NCBI RefSeq assembly: GCF_900289115.1
Contig: NZ_LT985196.1
Coordinates: forward strand, 1,994,751 to 2,058,750
Direction of reading: 5' to 3'
Origin: Janibacter massiliensis
GTDB taxonomy: Bacteria; Actinomycetota; Actinomycetes; Actinomycetales; Dermatophilaceae
DNA: 64,000 nt
In this document: one piece after another, positions 37,746 to 45,751 of the stretch
Numbering within the stretch: the first letter of the stretch is position 1
Layout: every line of letters starts with the position of its first letter
Notes under the pieces: model-generated
What the model was told of the DNA's origin: nothing
Seen by the model: the letters and a program-made list of their open reading frames with translations, nothing else
Databases searched by the model: none
Made by a program: the position numbers and the translations under genes

Positions 37746-38522
37746 TCAGTCACGGCTGGCGATGACGTGGACGCTCGTCCCGATGCCGGCGAGGAACGCG
37801 GTGTCGGGGTCGGCGAGCACCGCCTCCTCCAGCTCGAGGAGGGCGGCACGGGCGGCGTCGGAGTCGAGGAGGGCGGACGGCACGAGGTCGCTGAACATCC
37901 GCACCCCTTGGACCTGCTCGACGGTGAAGCCGCACCCGTGGAGGAGCTGTTCGAGCTCGGCCCGGTGGAACCTGCGCGGCAGGGGGTCCTTGGGCCCGTA
38001 CCGGCCGTCGGGGTCGGTGACGACCGACCGGGCCTGACCGAACTGACCGGCGAGCACCCGCGCGAGCACGGCCGCAGCGCGCTGGGCGGTGACGAGCGAG
38101 AGGTGGGCGCCGGGACGGAGGACGTCGGCGATGCGGGCGATGGTCGTCTCCGGGTCGTCGACGACCTCGAGCGTGCCGTGGCAGCAGACGAGGTCGACGC
38201 CCTGCAGGTCCCCCAGGCCCTCGAGGGTCTCGGCGTCCCCCTGCACGGCCGTGACCCGGCTGCCCGCGCTCGACTCGGCCGCGCGCCGCCGCAGGGAGGC
38301 GAGGGCGTCGAGGTTGGGGTCGACGACGGTCACCGTGTGGCCGCGCTCGGCGAGGGCGACGGCCAGACCGCCCGTTCCGCCGCCGAGGTCGAGCACCCGC
38401 AGCGGTCGGCCGATGTCCTGCTGGCGTCCGGCGACGAGGGCGTCGATCGCCCGCCAGACCGCTCCTGTCCGCAGGCCCGTCTCGACGCCGCCGCGTCGCT
38501 GCTGCCGTCGCTCCGTGGTCAC
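37746..38522 (-). CDS. Class I SAM-dependent methyltransferase
   Basis: A 258-residue methyltransferase with SAM motif I 'VLDLGGGTGGLAVALAE' near residue 40, 'VTVVDPNLDAL' as the acidic loop, and post-motif 'DLVCCHGTLEVVDDP'. Overall it resembles the UbiE/BioC/CmoM-type small-molecule or tRNA methyltransferases; CmoM-like 'CHGTLEV' is suggestive but not conclusive. GTG 38522 follows GAAGGAGACGAGG. It is the middle gene of the LexA-box operon (HEPN, methyltransferase, dinB). A TAGGGT at 38556-38551 could be an internal promoter. Substrate unknown. Confidence 0.85.
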   Translation of the reverse strand: MTTERRQQRRGGVETGLRTGAVWRAIDALVAGRQQDIGRPLRVLDLGGGTGGLAVALAERGHTVTVVDPNLDALASLRRRAAESSAGSRVTAVQGDAETLEGLGDLQGVDLVCCHGTLEVVDDPETTIARIADVLRPGAHLSLVTAQRAAAVLARVLAGQFGQARSVVTDPDGRYGPKDPLPRRFHRAELEQLLHGCGFTVEQVQGVRMFSDLVPSALLDSDAARAALLELEEAVLADPDTAFLAGIGTSVHVIASRD

Positions 38523-38553
38523 CCTCGTCTCCTTCGCCGCGCTCGCTGCCACC

Positions 38554-38961
38554 CTAGGCCCGTCCCCCGACGCGGACGCCGCGCGCCACCCGCAGCGGCG
38601 CGAGCGGCAGCGTCCCGGCGACGGGTGGGGGTACCTCCAGGCGGCCGGCGACGAGCGTGACGAAGTCGGAGGAGCCACGCAGGAGGTCGTCGACCTCGCG
38701 CGGCGACGCCGGCCGGCTCACGCCGAGGTCGCGCAGGTCGGCGTCGGAGAAGTACCGGGCCCACTCCCCCAGCTCCGGCGCGACGTCCGGCAGGACCTCC
38801 CACACCGCGTCACCATCCACCCGGGCACGTCGACCGCCCGCGAGGACCTCCGCGGCGGCCCGACGCGCTGCGATGCGAGCGTGCAGCGCCCGTTCCAGCG
38901 GTGAGCTCGTGGCCCCGGCCGCCCTGAGGTGCTCGCCCGCGGACTCCAACGGCAGTCCCAT
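38554..38961 (-). CDS. SAV_6107-family HEPN domain protein
   Basis: A 135-residue all-helical protein matching the SAV_6107 HEPN family ('ALHARIAARRAAAEVLAG', 'WEVLPDVAPELGEWARYFSDA'). The catalytic RxxxxH motif of ribonuclease HEPN domains is not visible, so a structural or regulatory role is more likely. ATG 38961 is preferred: an upstream in-frame ATG at 39003 lies inside the LexA box. It is the first gene of the operon with the methyltransferase and dinB, directly behind the SOS box. Its function in the DNA-damage response is unknown. Confidence 0.8.
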   Translation of the reverse strand: MGLPLESAGEHLRAAGATSSPLERALHARIAARRAAAEVLAGGRRARVDGDAVWEVLPDVAPELGEWARYFSDADLRDLGVSRPASPREVDDLLRGSSDFVTLVAGRLEVPPPVAGTLPLAPLRVARGVRVGGRA

Positions 38962-38993
38962 GCTGCTGCTCCGATCCCGACCCGCCCGACCGA

Positions 38994-39009
38994 TCGAACA
39001 CATGTTCGA
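38994..39009. promoter_or_regulatory. LexA SOS box
   Basis: TCGAACACATGTTCGA matches the actinobacterial/Gram-positive LexA consensus TCGAAC-N4-GTTCGA without a mismatch, and flanking bases extend the symmetry to 9-bp arms (38992-39000 and 39003-39011). It is 32 bases upstream of the leftward HEPN start. No rightward gene starts nearby, so it should control the HEPN-methyltransferase-dinB operon. Confidence 0.85.
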
Positions 39010-39060
39010 TCTGGGGCCGATCGTACGGGTCGGCGCGCCCGGACGCCAGCGGGGCCGGCG

Positions 39061-39951
39061 TCAGCGGTCCCCGAGACCGAGCGCGCCGTGGACCTCGAGC
39101 GTCGCCGTCGACCGGTTCATCGTGATGAAGTGCAGCCCGGGTACGCCCTCGTCGAGAAGTCGCTGGCACATCTCGATGGCGATCGCGATCCCCTCGGCCC
39201 GCACCGCGGCGGGGTCGCCCTCGACCGCGTGCAGCCGCTCCACGGTGGCCGCCGGGATCGGGGTGCCCATGAGCTCCGACATGCGCCGGATCTGCTTGAG
39301 GTTGGTGATCGGCATGATCCCGGCGGTGATCGGCAGGTCGACGCGCGCGTTCACCCGGTCGCGGAGGGCGAGGTACGTCTCGGGGTCGAACACCATCTGG
39401 GTGACGGCGAAGGAGGCACCCGCCTCCGCCTTGCGGACGAGGGTCTCGACGTCGGCGTCGAGGTCGGCGGACTCGGGGTGGACGTCGGGGAACGCGGCGA
39501 CGCCGATCTCGAACCCGCCCCGGCGCGCGATGAGCTCGACGAGCTCGGAGGCGTACGTCAGCCCTTCGGGATGGGCGGTCCACGTCGCGCGGACGTCGCC
39601 GGGCGGGTCGCCACGCAGGGCGAGGACGTGGTCGATGCCCGCGTCGGCGAACTCGTCGAGGACGTCCTCGAGCTCGCGGACCGACTTGCCGACGCACGTG
39701 AGGTGCGCCATCGCCGTCAGGGAGGTCCGCCGCGAGATCTCCTCGGTGATCCGCACCGTGCGGTCCTGCGTCGTGCCGCCCGCGCCGTAGGTCACCGAGA
39801 CGAAGTCCGGCGAGACCCGCTCGAGCCGCCGGATCGCCTCCCAGAGCACGTCCTCACCCGCGTCGTCCTTCGGCGGGAAGAACTCGAAGCTGACGGAGAC
39901 GTGGTCGGCGCGCAGGCGGGCGGGGATCGTCTCGGGCTCGGGCTGCGACAT
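39061..39951 (-). CDS. metF: 5,10-Methylenetetrahydrofolate reductase
   Basis: A 296-residue flavoprotein TIM barrel reducing methylene-THF to 5-methyl-THF for methionine synthesis. Family landmarks are 'SFEFFPPKDD' (catalytic Glu) near residue 22, 'VSVTYGAGGTTQDRT' (folate/flavin contacts), 'HLTCVGKS', 'LALRGDPPG' and 'ITAGIMPITNL'. Length matches MetF. ATG 39951 is seven bases after a TAGGAT -10 box. It is transcribed toward, but not with, the SOS operon. Confidence 0.95.
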   Translation of the reverse strand: MSQPEPETIPARLRADHVSVSFEFFPPKDDAGEDVLWEAIRRLERVSPDFVSVTYGAGGTTQDRTVRITEEISRRTSLTAMAHLTCVGKSVRELEDVLDEFADAGIDHVLALRGDPPGDVRATWTAHPEGLTYASELVELIARRGGFEIGVAAFPDVHPESADLDADVETLVRKAEAGASFAVTQMVFDPETYLALRDRVNARVDLPITAGIMPITNLKQIRRMSELMGTPIPAATVERLHAVEGDPAAVRAEGIAIAIEMCQRLLDEGVPGLHFITMNRSTATLEVHGALGLGDR

Positions 39952-39958
39952 GGGCGCG

Positions 39959-39964
39959 ATCCTA
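39959..39964 (-). promoter_or_regulatory. Leaderless -10 box for metF
   Basis: TAGGAT on the minus strand lies seven bases before ATG 39951. On the plus strand TAGGCT at 39982-39987 is a candidate -10 for the divergent polyprenyl synthase gene, which has a leader with GGAGG. Confidence 0.6.
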
Positions 39965-40045
39965 GTGACGAGGCCGCCACGTAGGCTGGGCGCGACCCGC
40001 CCTGCGTGCGGGTCGTGACCCACCTCACCGGCCCCGGAGGTCTTC

Positions 40046-41131
40046 GTGACGCACCCGCTCGACGTCGCCGACCTGCGCCCCCGGGTCCAGGCGTGCCTCG
40101 ACGGCGAGCTCGTCACCCAGCGCACGGTCCTGGCCGAGCTCGGCCCGGACGTCCTCGAGCTCGTCGATGCGATCGCGCGGCTGCTCGCCGGCGGCAAGCG
40201 GCTGCGCGCGGCCTTCCTCCACTGGGGCCTGCGGGGTGCCAACCCCGACCTCGGGGCCGGGGCGGGCGCGGTCCGGCTCGCGTCGAGCATGGAGATGTTC
40301 CAGGTGGCGGCGCTCATCCACGACGACGTCATGGACGACAGCGACACCCGCCGCGGACAACCGGCGGCCCACCGGGCGATGGCCAGGCAGCACGTCGCGC
40401 GCGGCTGGCTCGGGGACGCCGACCGCTTCGGCGCCGCGGGGGCGATCCTCGCCGGAAACCTCTGCCTCACGTGGGCGGACGAGATGTACGCGACCTCCGG
40501 GCTCCCACCGGAGGCACTCGCCCGGGGCCGGGCGACGTTCGACCGGATGCGCACGCAGCTCATGGCGGGGCAGTTCCTCGACGTCGTCGAGTCCGTCCGA
40601 CCGTGGGACGACATCTCCACGAACGAGCGAGCAGCACGGGCGCACCACGTCATCCGCTACAAGAGCGCGAAGTACTCCATCGAGCACCCGCTCGTCATCG
40701 GCGCCCGCGTCGGTGGGGCCGACGAGGCGACCGTCTCGGCGCTCGGGGCCTACGGGCTGGACCTCGGGCACGCCTTCCAGCTGCGCGACGACGTCCTCGG
40801 CGTCTTCGGTGACCCCGCGATCACCGGCAAGCCCGCGGGTGACGACCTGCGGGAGGGCAAGCGCACCGTGCTCGTCGCCCGGACCCTGGAGCTGGCGGGC
40901 GCGACCGAGGCAGCGGCCCTCGTCGGCGCGCTCGGCACGGAGCTGGACGAGGAGGGTGTCGAGCGCGTGCGCGATCTCATGGCCGGTTCCGGCGCGCTCG
41001 CGGCCGTCGAGGCGGAGATCGCACGGCTCGCGGGCTCGGCGCGGGCGCACCTGGCGGCGGCCGACATCGACGCCCAGGCGCGCGGCGTGCTCGGCGACCT
41101 CATCGACGTGACGACCGCCCGGTCGAGCTGA
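40046..41131 (+). CDS. idsA: Polyprenyl diphosphate synthase (IdsA-type)
   Basis: A 361-residue trans-prenyltransferase. The first Asp-rich motif is 'DDVMDDSDTRRG' near residue 94 and the second 'DDVLGVFGD' near 250; 'GGKRLRAAF' binds the allylic diphosphate. Residues before the first motif ('ALIH') are small, compatible with a medium to long product such as GGPP, but product length is not certain. GTG 40046 follows GGAGG. Mycobacterial relatives are IdsA2 (Rv2173). It consumes IPP/DMAPP made by the MEP pathway whose first enzyme is encoded at 7268. Confidence 0.92.
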   Translation: MTHPLDVADLRPRVQACLDGELVTQRTVLAELGPDVLELVDAIARLLAGGKRLRAAFLHWGLRGANPDLGAGAGAVRLASSMEMFQVAALIHDDVMDDSDTRRGQPAAHRAMARQHVARGWLGDADRFGAAGAILAGNLCLTWADEMYATSGLPPEALARGRATFDRMRTQLMAGQFLDVVESVRPWDDISTNERAARAHHVIRYKSAKYSIEHPLVIGARVGGADEATVSALGAYGLDLGHAFQLRDDVLGVFGDPAITGKPAGDDLREGKRTVLVARTLELAGATEAAALVGALGTELDEEGVERVRDLMAGSGALAAVEAEIARLAGSARAHLAAADIDAQARGVLGDLIDVTTARSS

Positions 41132-41161
41132 CCGTGGGTCGGCGCCCTGCCGACCGCCATC

Positions 41162-41593
41162 TCACCAGGCCGACTCCATCGCCCGGCGGCGCACCTCGGT
41201 CTTGAAGCCGGCGCGGATCGCCGCCGCCGGATGGGGTCCGGCCGGCAGGGTGGCGTCCGGGGTGAGGAGCCAGCGCACGATCTCCTCGTCCCTCAGGCCG
41301 GCGTCGCCGAGGACGGTGATCGTGCCGCGCAGGGCCGCGAGGGGTACCGGGCGCTCGCCGGCCGCAGGCGTGTCCGGGATCCGGCCGTGGAGGTCGGGCT
41401 CGGGGGCAAGGAACTCGGCCGGGACGGCGAGGACGCTCCGCTCCCCGATCCGGCACGCGACGAGGTCCCGGTCCTCCAGGAGCCGGCGCGCGTCCTGCAG
41501 GCGCATCCCCAACCGCTCGGCGAGGTCCGGCATGGTCAGCCACTCGGCGGACAGGCTCTCGAGCGGCGCGTCGGTCGGATCGGTCGTCGGCAC
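41162..41593 (-). CDS. Rv2175c-family DNA-binding protein
   Basis: A 143-residue winged-helix DNA-binding protein. An N-terminal helix-turn-helix, 'WLTMPDLAERLGMRLQDARRLLEDRDLVACRIG' (about 18-50), is followed by the conserved C-terminal domain 'LRGTITVLGDAGLRDEEIVRWLLTPDATLP'. The mycobacterial homologue is phosphorylated by the kinase PknL encoded next to it; no kinase gene is present here. GTG 41593 lies six bases after a TAGCGT box. Targets are unknown. Confidence 0.88.
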   Translation of the reverse strand: MPTTDPTDAPLESLSAEWLTMPDLAERLGMRLQDARRLLEDRDLVACRIGERSVLAVPAEFLAPEPDLHGRIPDTPAAGERPVPLAALRGTITVLGDAGLRDEEIVRWLLTPDATLPAGPHPAAAIRAGFKTEVRRRAMESAW

Positions 41594-41599
41594 GCCGCG

Positions 41600-41636
41600 A
41601 CGCTACCGCAGCGCGTGGCGCTCACCGGGGTAGCGT
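41600..41636. promoter_or_regulatory. Divergent -10 boxes (Rv2175c-like gene and LysM gene)
   Basis: TAGCGT occurs on the minus strand at 41605-41600 (six bases before GTG 41593) and on the plus strand at 41631-41636. The plus-strand transcript would begin near 41643 and carry a leader of about 59 bases with a hairpin. Confidence 0.55.
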
Positions 41637-41648
41637 CGCGCCGAGCGC

Positions 41649-41679
41649 GCACGTCACACGGGCACCACCCGTCACGTGC
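41649..41679 (+). promoter_or_regulatory. Hairpin in the leader of the LysM-transglycosylase gene
   Basis: GCACGT (41649-41654) pairs with ACGTGC (41674-41679), and ACGGG (41658-41662) pairs with CCCGT (41668-41672), separated by a small asymmetric internal loop. It precedes the AGGAAG ribosome site by 12 bases. It could be an operator or an RNA element; it is too short for the known c-di-AMP riboswitch. Confidence 0.4.
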
Positions 41680-41701
41680 CCACCCGACCCAGGAAGCGAC
41701 C

Positions 41702-42667
41702 ATGGCCCCCGTTCTCCCGCCCGCGACCGTGCCCCCCACCGTCGACCTGCCCGAGACGGCCCCCGTGCTGGCGACGCACGACGACCGCCGCTGGACCCGG
41801 CACACGGTCCGGCCCGGCGAGACCCTCTTCGGCATCTCGATGCGCCACGGGGTCGACGTGGCGACGCTCGTCCGGCGCAACGATCTCGGCTCGCGGCGGA
41901 TGATCATGACCGGGGAGGTGCTCGAGGTCCCCCTCCGGGGCGCGGCCCGGGCGACCGCCGCACGTCCGGCGTCCCGCTCGTCGTCCCGCCCGGTGACCAA
42001 GACCCGCGACCCGGGCTCGGTCCACCTCGTGCGCCCCGGCGACACCCTCTCGGGCATCGCCGCCGAGAGCGGGACGACGGTGGCGCGTCTGGCGAAGCTC
42101 AACGGCATCTCCCCCAGCGATCCCCTCGCGGTCGGCCGACGTCTGCGGGTGCCGGGCACCGCGGCGCGCTCGACCTCCCCCCGGTTCGACGAGAACACCT
42201 TCGAGGGCCGTGACTACCCCCGCGCCGTCGTCGCCGCGGCCGAGCGGAACCGACGGGCACTCGCGGGCCGAGAGGTCCCCAGCAGAGACGCGGTCCGGGC
42301 GATGATCGTCCGCACGGCGCGCGCCCACGGGGTCGATCCCCGGCTCGCGCTGGCGATCGGCTACCAGGAGTCGGGCTGGGACCAGCGGCAGGTGAGCGTC
42401 GCGAACGCGGTCGGGGTCATGCAGGTCGTGCCGAGCACGGTGGAGTGGACCTCGCAGCTCGCCGGGCGCCGCCTGGACCCCCTCGAGACGCAGGACAACA
42501 TCACCTCCGGCGTGGTGCTGCTGCGCGTCCTCACCCGCTCCGCGGACACCCGGGCCGAGGCGATCGCCGGCTACTACCAGGGCCTGGCCTCCGTCCAGCA
42601 GCACGGCCTCTACCCCGACACCCGCCGGTACCTCCGTCGGGTCGAGCGGCTGCGCCGGTCGATGTGA
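41702..42667 (+). CDS. LysM / lytic-transglycosylase-like protein
   Basis: A 321-residue protein with two LysM peptidoglycan-binding repeats (about 32-77, 'VRPGETLFGISMRHGVD'; about 107-152, 'VRPGDTLSGIAAESGTT') and a C-terminal SLT domain (about 195-300) with catalytic Glu in 'YQESGWD' and 'NAVGVMQVVPST'. It should cleave peptidoglycan glycan strands. No signal peptide or membrane anchor is visible at ATG 41702, and upstream in-frame sequence offers none, which is odd for a wall enzyme. It overlaps the following EamA gene by four bases and occupies the place where relatives have pknL. Confidence 0.88.
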   Translation: MAPVLPPATVPPTVDLPETAPVLATHDDRRWTRHTVRPGETLFGISMRHGVDVATLVRRNDLGSRRMIMTGEVLEVPLRGAARATAARPASRSSSRPVTKTRDPGSVHLVRPGDTLSGIAAESGTTVARLAKLNGISPSDPLAVGRRLRVPGTAARSTSPRFDENTFEGRDYPRAVVAAAERNRRALAGREVPSRDAVRAMIVRTARAHGVDPRLALAIGYQESGWDQRQVSVANAVGVMQVVPSTVEWTSQLAGRRLDPLETQDNITSGVVLLRVLTRSADTRAEAIAGYYQGLASVQQHGLYPDTRRYLRRVERLRRSM

Positions 42668-43596
42668 CTCGGAGGACCGGGGCCGACGAGAGGGGCCGCA
42701 GCGAGCTCGCAGCGACCGGCCTGCTCGTCGCCGTCACCGCCGTCTGGGGGTCGACGTTCTTCCTCATCCGAGACCTCGTCCGGGTCGTCCCGAGCGCGGA
42801 CTTCCTCACCGTCCGGTTCGCGATCGCCGCGATCGCGGTGGCGCTCGTCCTCCACCGACCCGTGCGGGCGCTCACCCGCCGGGACGTCCTCGTCGGCATC
42901 GGGCTCGGCGCCCTGTACGGAGCCGCCCAGCTGCTGCAGACCGTCGGGCTCGAGCACACCTCCGCGTCGGTCTCCGGCTTCATCACGGGCATGTACGTCG
43001 TGCTCACGCCCGCGATCACCGCGCTCCTGCTGCGGGAACGGATCGAGGCCTCGACGTGGATCGCCGTCGCGCTGTCGACCGCGGGCCTGGCCATCCTCTC
43101 GCTGCGCGGGGTGAGCGTCGGGGCGGGCGAGGCCCTGACGCTGGGCTCGGCCGTCGTCTACGCGCTGCACATCATCGCGCTGGGCCGGTGGAGCACGCCC
43201 GAGCGGGCCGTCGGCCTCGCCGTCGTCCAGTCCGCGACGATCGCGATCGTCTGCCTCCCCTTCGCCGCGCCCGGCGGAATCACCCTTCCCCGGGACGGCG
43301 GGCAGTGGGCCGCCCTCGTCTACATGGCTCTCGCCGCCGGCGCGGGCGCCCTGCTCGCCCAGACGTGGGCCCAGGCGCACCTCAGCGCCACCCGTGCCGC
43401 GGTCGTCATGACCCTCGAGCCGGTCTTCGCCGCACTCTTCGCGGTCCTGCTCGGCGGCGAGAGCGCGACCGCGCGCATGCTTCTCGGCGGCGCGCTCGTC
43501 CTCGCCGCGATGTACGTCGCCGAGCTCGCCGGGCGGAGCAGCACGACGCCCGCGGTGGAGGACCCGCCGAGCGAGGCCCTCCACCACGACGCCTGA
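42664..43596 (+). CDS. EamA/DMT-family transporter
   Basis: A 310-residue membrane protein with ten predicted segments in two EamA repeats ('LLVAVTAVWGSTFFLIRD' opens the first; 'GEALTLGSAVVYALHIIALG' the second). DMT-family members export metabolites such as amino acids or nucleobases; specificity is unknown. GTG 42664 overlaps the LysM gene stop. It is convergent with aroG, with only three bases between the stops. Confidence 0.88.
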   Translation: MTRRTGADERGRSELAATGLLVAVTAVWGSTFFLIRDLVRVVPSADFLTVRFAIAAIAVALVLHRPVRALTRRDVLVGIGLGALYGAAQLLQTVGLEHTSASVSGFITGMYVVLTPAITALLLRERIEASTWIAVALSTAGLAILSLRGVSVGAGEALTLGSAVVYALHIIALGRWSTPERAVGLAVVQSATIAIVCLPFAAPGGITLPRDGGQWAALVYMALAAGAGALLAQTWAQAHLSATRAAVVMTLEPVFAALFAVLLGGESATARMLLGGALVLAAMYVAELAGRSSTTPAVEDPPSEALHHDA

Positions 43597-43599
43597 GGG

Positions 43600-44958
43600 T
43601 CAGTCGGTCGCGAGCATCTCCGCGACGAGGAAGGCGAGCTCGAGCGACTGCTGGTGGTTCAACCGCGGGTCGCACAGGCTCTCGTACCGCTGCGAGAGAT
43701 CCGCGTCGGCGATCCGCTCCGCGCCGCCCACGCACTCGGTGACGTCGTTGCCGGTGAGCTCGACGTGGATGCCGCCGGGCACGGTCCCGAGCTCACGGTG
43801 GACCTCGAAGAAACCGCGCACCTCCTCGACGACGTCCTCGAAGTCGCGCGTCTTGTACCCGGACGCCGAGGTGAAGGTGTTGCCGTGCATCGGGTCGCAG
43901 ATCCACGTCACGGTCGCGCCGGTCCGCCGGACGGCCTCGACGATCCCCGGGAGCGCCTCCCGCACCCGACCGGCGCCCATCCGCGTGATGAACGTGAGGC
44001 GGCCGGGGCGGCGCTGCGGGTCGATGCGCTCGATGAGCTCGGCGACGTCGTCGGCGCTCGCGTTCTGCGACAGCTTGACCCCGACCGGGTTCTGGATCCG
44101 GGAGACGAAGTCGACGTGGGCGTCGGAGAGCCCGCGGGTTCGCTCCCCGACCCAGATGAAGTGGCCCGCGGTGTCGTAGAGGTCACCCGTGCGTGAGTCC
44201 ACCCGCGTCATCGGACGCTCGTAGTCGAGGAGGAGCCCCTCGTGGGCGGCGAAGAACTCCGTCGTGCGCATCGCGTCGAAGTCCGCGCCGCACGCCGACA
44301 TGAACCGCATCGCCTTGTCGATGTCGCGCGCCAGGCCTTCGTAGCGCGTGTTGGCCGTGTTGGCGATGAAGCCGCGGTTCCAGTCGTGCACGTGCCGCAG
44401 ATCGGCGAAACCCCCGGTGGTGAACGCACGCACGAGGTTGAGCGTCGACGCGGACGCGTGGTACCCGTGCAGCAGCCGCTGCGGGTCCGGGGTGCGCGCC
44501 TCGGGGGTGAAGTCGAAGGCGTTGACCATGTCACCGCGGTAGGCCGGGAGCGTGACCCCGTCGCGGGTCTCGGTCGTGCTGCTGCGGGGCTTGGCGAACT
44601 GGCCGGCCATCCGACCCACCTTGACCACCGGCAGCGAGGCGCCGTACGTGAGCACGGCGGCCATCTGCAACAGCGTCTTCACCCGGTTGCGGATGTTCTC
44701 GGCGGTGACGTTCTCGAAGGTCTCCGCGCAGTCGCCGCCCTGGAGGACGAACGCCTCGCCGCGTGCGGCGGCCGCGAGGTGGTTCGTGAGGACGTCGCAC
44801 TCACCGGCGAAGACGAGGGGCGGCTGGGCCGCGAGGGTGCGGCGCACCTCCTGGACAGCGGCCTGGTCGGGCCACTCCGGCTGCTGCGCGGCCGGCAGCT
44901 TCGCGTTCGCTCCGAGGCTCGCGTGGTGGTGCTCGTCGATGGTCGTCGGCGTGGTCAC
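43600..44958 (-). CDS. aroG: 3-Deoxy-7-phosphoheptulonate synthase, class II
   Basis: A 452-residue class II DAHP synthase catalysing the first step of the shikimate pathway. Landmarks are 'VLQGGDCAETF', 'VVKVGRMAGQFAKPRS' (PEP/metal region), 'GHFIWVGERTR', 'NPVGVKLS', 'ITRMGAGRV' and 'WICDPMHGNT', matching the M. tuberculosis AroG type. GTG 44958 is seven bases after a TATCCT box, so leaderless. Downstream aromatic synthesis is represented in this window by trpD. Confidence 0.96.
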   Translation of the reverse strand: MTTPTTIDEHHHASLGANAKLPAAQQPEWPDQAAVQEVRRTLAAQPPLVFAGECDVLTNHLAAAARGEAFVLQGGDCAETFENVTAENIRNRVKTLLQMAAVLTYGASLPVVKVGRMAGQFAKPRSSTTETRDGVTLPAYRGDMVNAFDFTPEARTPDPQRLLHGYHASASTLNLVRAFTTGGFADLRHVHDWNRGFIANTANTRYEGLARDIDKAMRFMSACGADFDAMRTTEFFAAHEGLLLDYERPMTRVDSRTGDLYDTAGHFIWVGERTRGLSDAHVDFVSRIQNPVGVKLSQNASADDVAELIERIDPQRRPGRLTFITRMGAGRVREALPGIVEAVRRTGATVTWICDPMHGNTFTSASGYKTRDFEDVVEEVRGFFEVHRELGTVPGGIHVELTGNDVTECVGGAERIADADLSQRYESLCDPRLNHQQSLELAFLVAEMLATD

Positions 44959-44965
44959 GCCCGCA

Positions 44966-44971
44966 AGGATA
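44966..44971 (-). promoter_or_regulatory. Leaderless -10 box for aroG
   Basis: TATCCT on the minus strand is seven bases before GTG 44958. Confidence 0.6.
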
Positions 44972-45032
44972 GGCGCGCACGTCCGGCAGGCCCGACCGGC
45001 CCACCACGTGGATGGCCGGGCCGCCGTCGCCG

Positions 45033-45725
45033 TCACGCGGGCGGCTCGATCCCCCGCTCCATCGCGAACCGGGTCAGCTCGACCCGGTTGTGGAGGTGGA
45101 GCTTGCCGAGGATGTTCTGGACGTGGTTCTGGACCGTGCGGTGCGAGATGAACAGCAGCGCCGCGATCTCCTTGCTCCCCATGCCCGTCGCGACGTGGCG
45201 CAGGATCTCGACCTCGCGGGGCGTCAGCTCGGGGACGGGGTGCGCGTTCGAGGTCGCCGCCTGCTCCTTCTTCATCTGGCGGAACTCGCCGAGGACGAGC
45301 CCGGCGAGCCCGGGCGTGAACACGGCCTCCCCCCGGGCGGTCGCGTGGACGGCCTCGAGGATCTGCTCGCTCGAGGCGGACTTGACGAGATACCCCTGAG
45401 CCCCGGCCTTGACGGCCGACAGCACGTCCGACTCCTCGCCGCTCGCGGAGAGGATGAGGACCCGGGTGGGGACGTCGCCCAGCTCGCGCGTGACCTCGTC
45501 GCCGCGCATCTCGGGCAGGTTGAGGTCGAGCAGCAGCACCTCGGGTCGGGTCGCCCGGGTCCGCGCCACCGCCGCCGGACCGTCGCCCGCCGTGCCGACG
45601 ACGTCGATGCCGTGATCGGCCAGGTCACGGGCGAGGGCGTCGCGCCACAGGGGGTGGTCGTCGGCGACGAGGACGGTGAGGGGCTTCTCCAGGGGTGCCG
45701 TCGTCGTCGGGGCCTGCTCGTCCAT
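45033..45725 (-). CDS. LuxR/NarL-family response regulator
   Basis: A 230-residue two-component regulator. The receiver domain (about 15-135) has acidic 'VADDHPLW', phospho-acceptor Asp in 'LLLDLNLP' and the conserved Lys in 'YLVKSAS'. The C-terminal LuxR helix-turn-helix is 'LTPREVEILRHVATGMGSKEIAALL'. ATG 45725 with GAGGA upstream is preferred; GTG 45755 would overlap the kinase stop by four bases. It is the cognate partner of the adjacent histidine kinase. Confidence 0.92.
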   Translation of the reverse strand: MDEQAPTTTAPLEKPLTVLVADDHPLWRDALARDLADHGIDVVGTAGDGPAAVARTRATRPEVLLLDLNLPEMRGDEVTRELGDVPTRVLILSASGEESDVLSAVKAGAQGYLVKSASSEQILEAVHATARGEAVFTPGLAGLVLGEFRQMKKEQAATSNAHPVPELTPREVEILRHVATGMGSKEIAALLFISHRTVQNHVQNILGKLHLHNRVELTRFAMERGIEPPA

Positions 45726-45751
45726 CGTGCGTCCTCGTCGCTCGCCGTGGC

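Noticed and set aside
39001-39003. ATG 39003 as the start of the HEPN gene
   Set aside because: It lies within the LexA box; ATG 38961 leaves a normal promoter-to-start distance.
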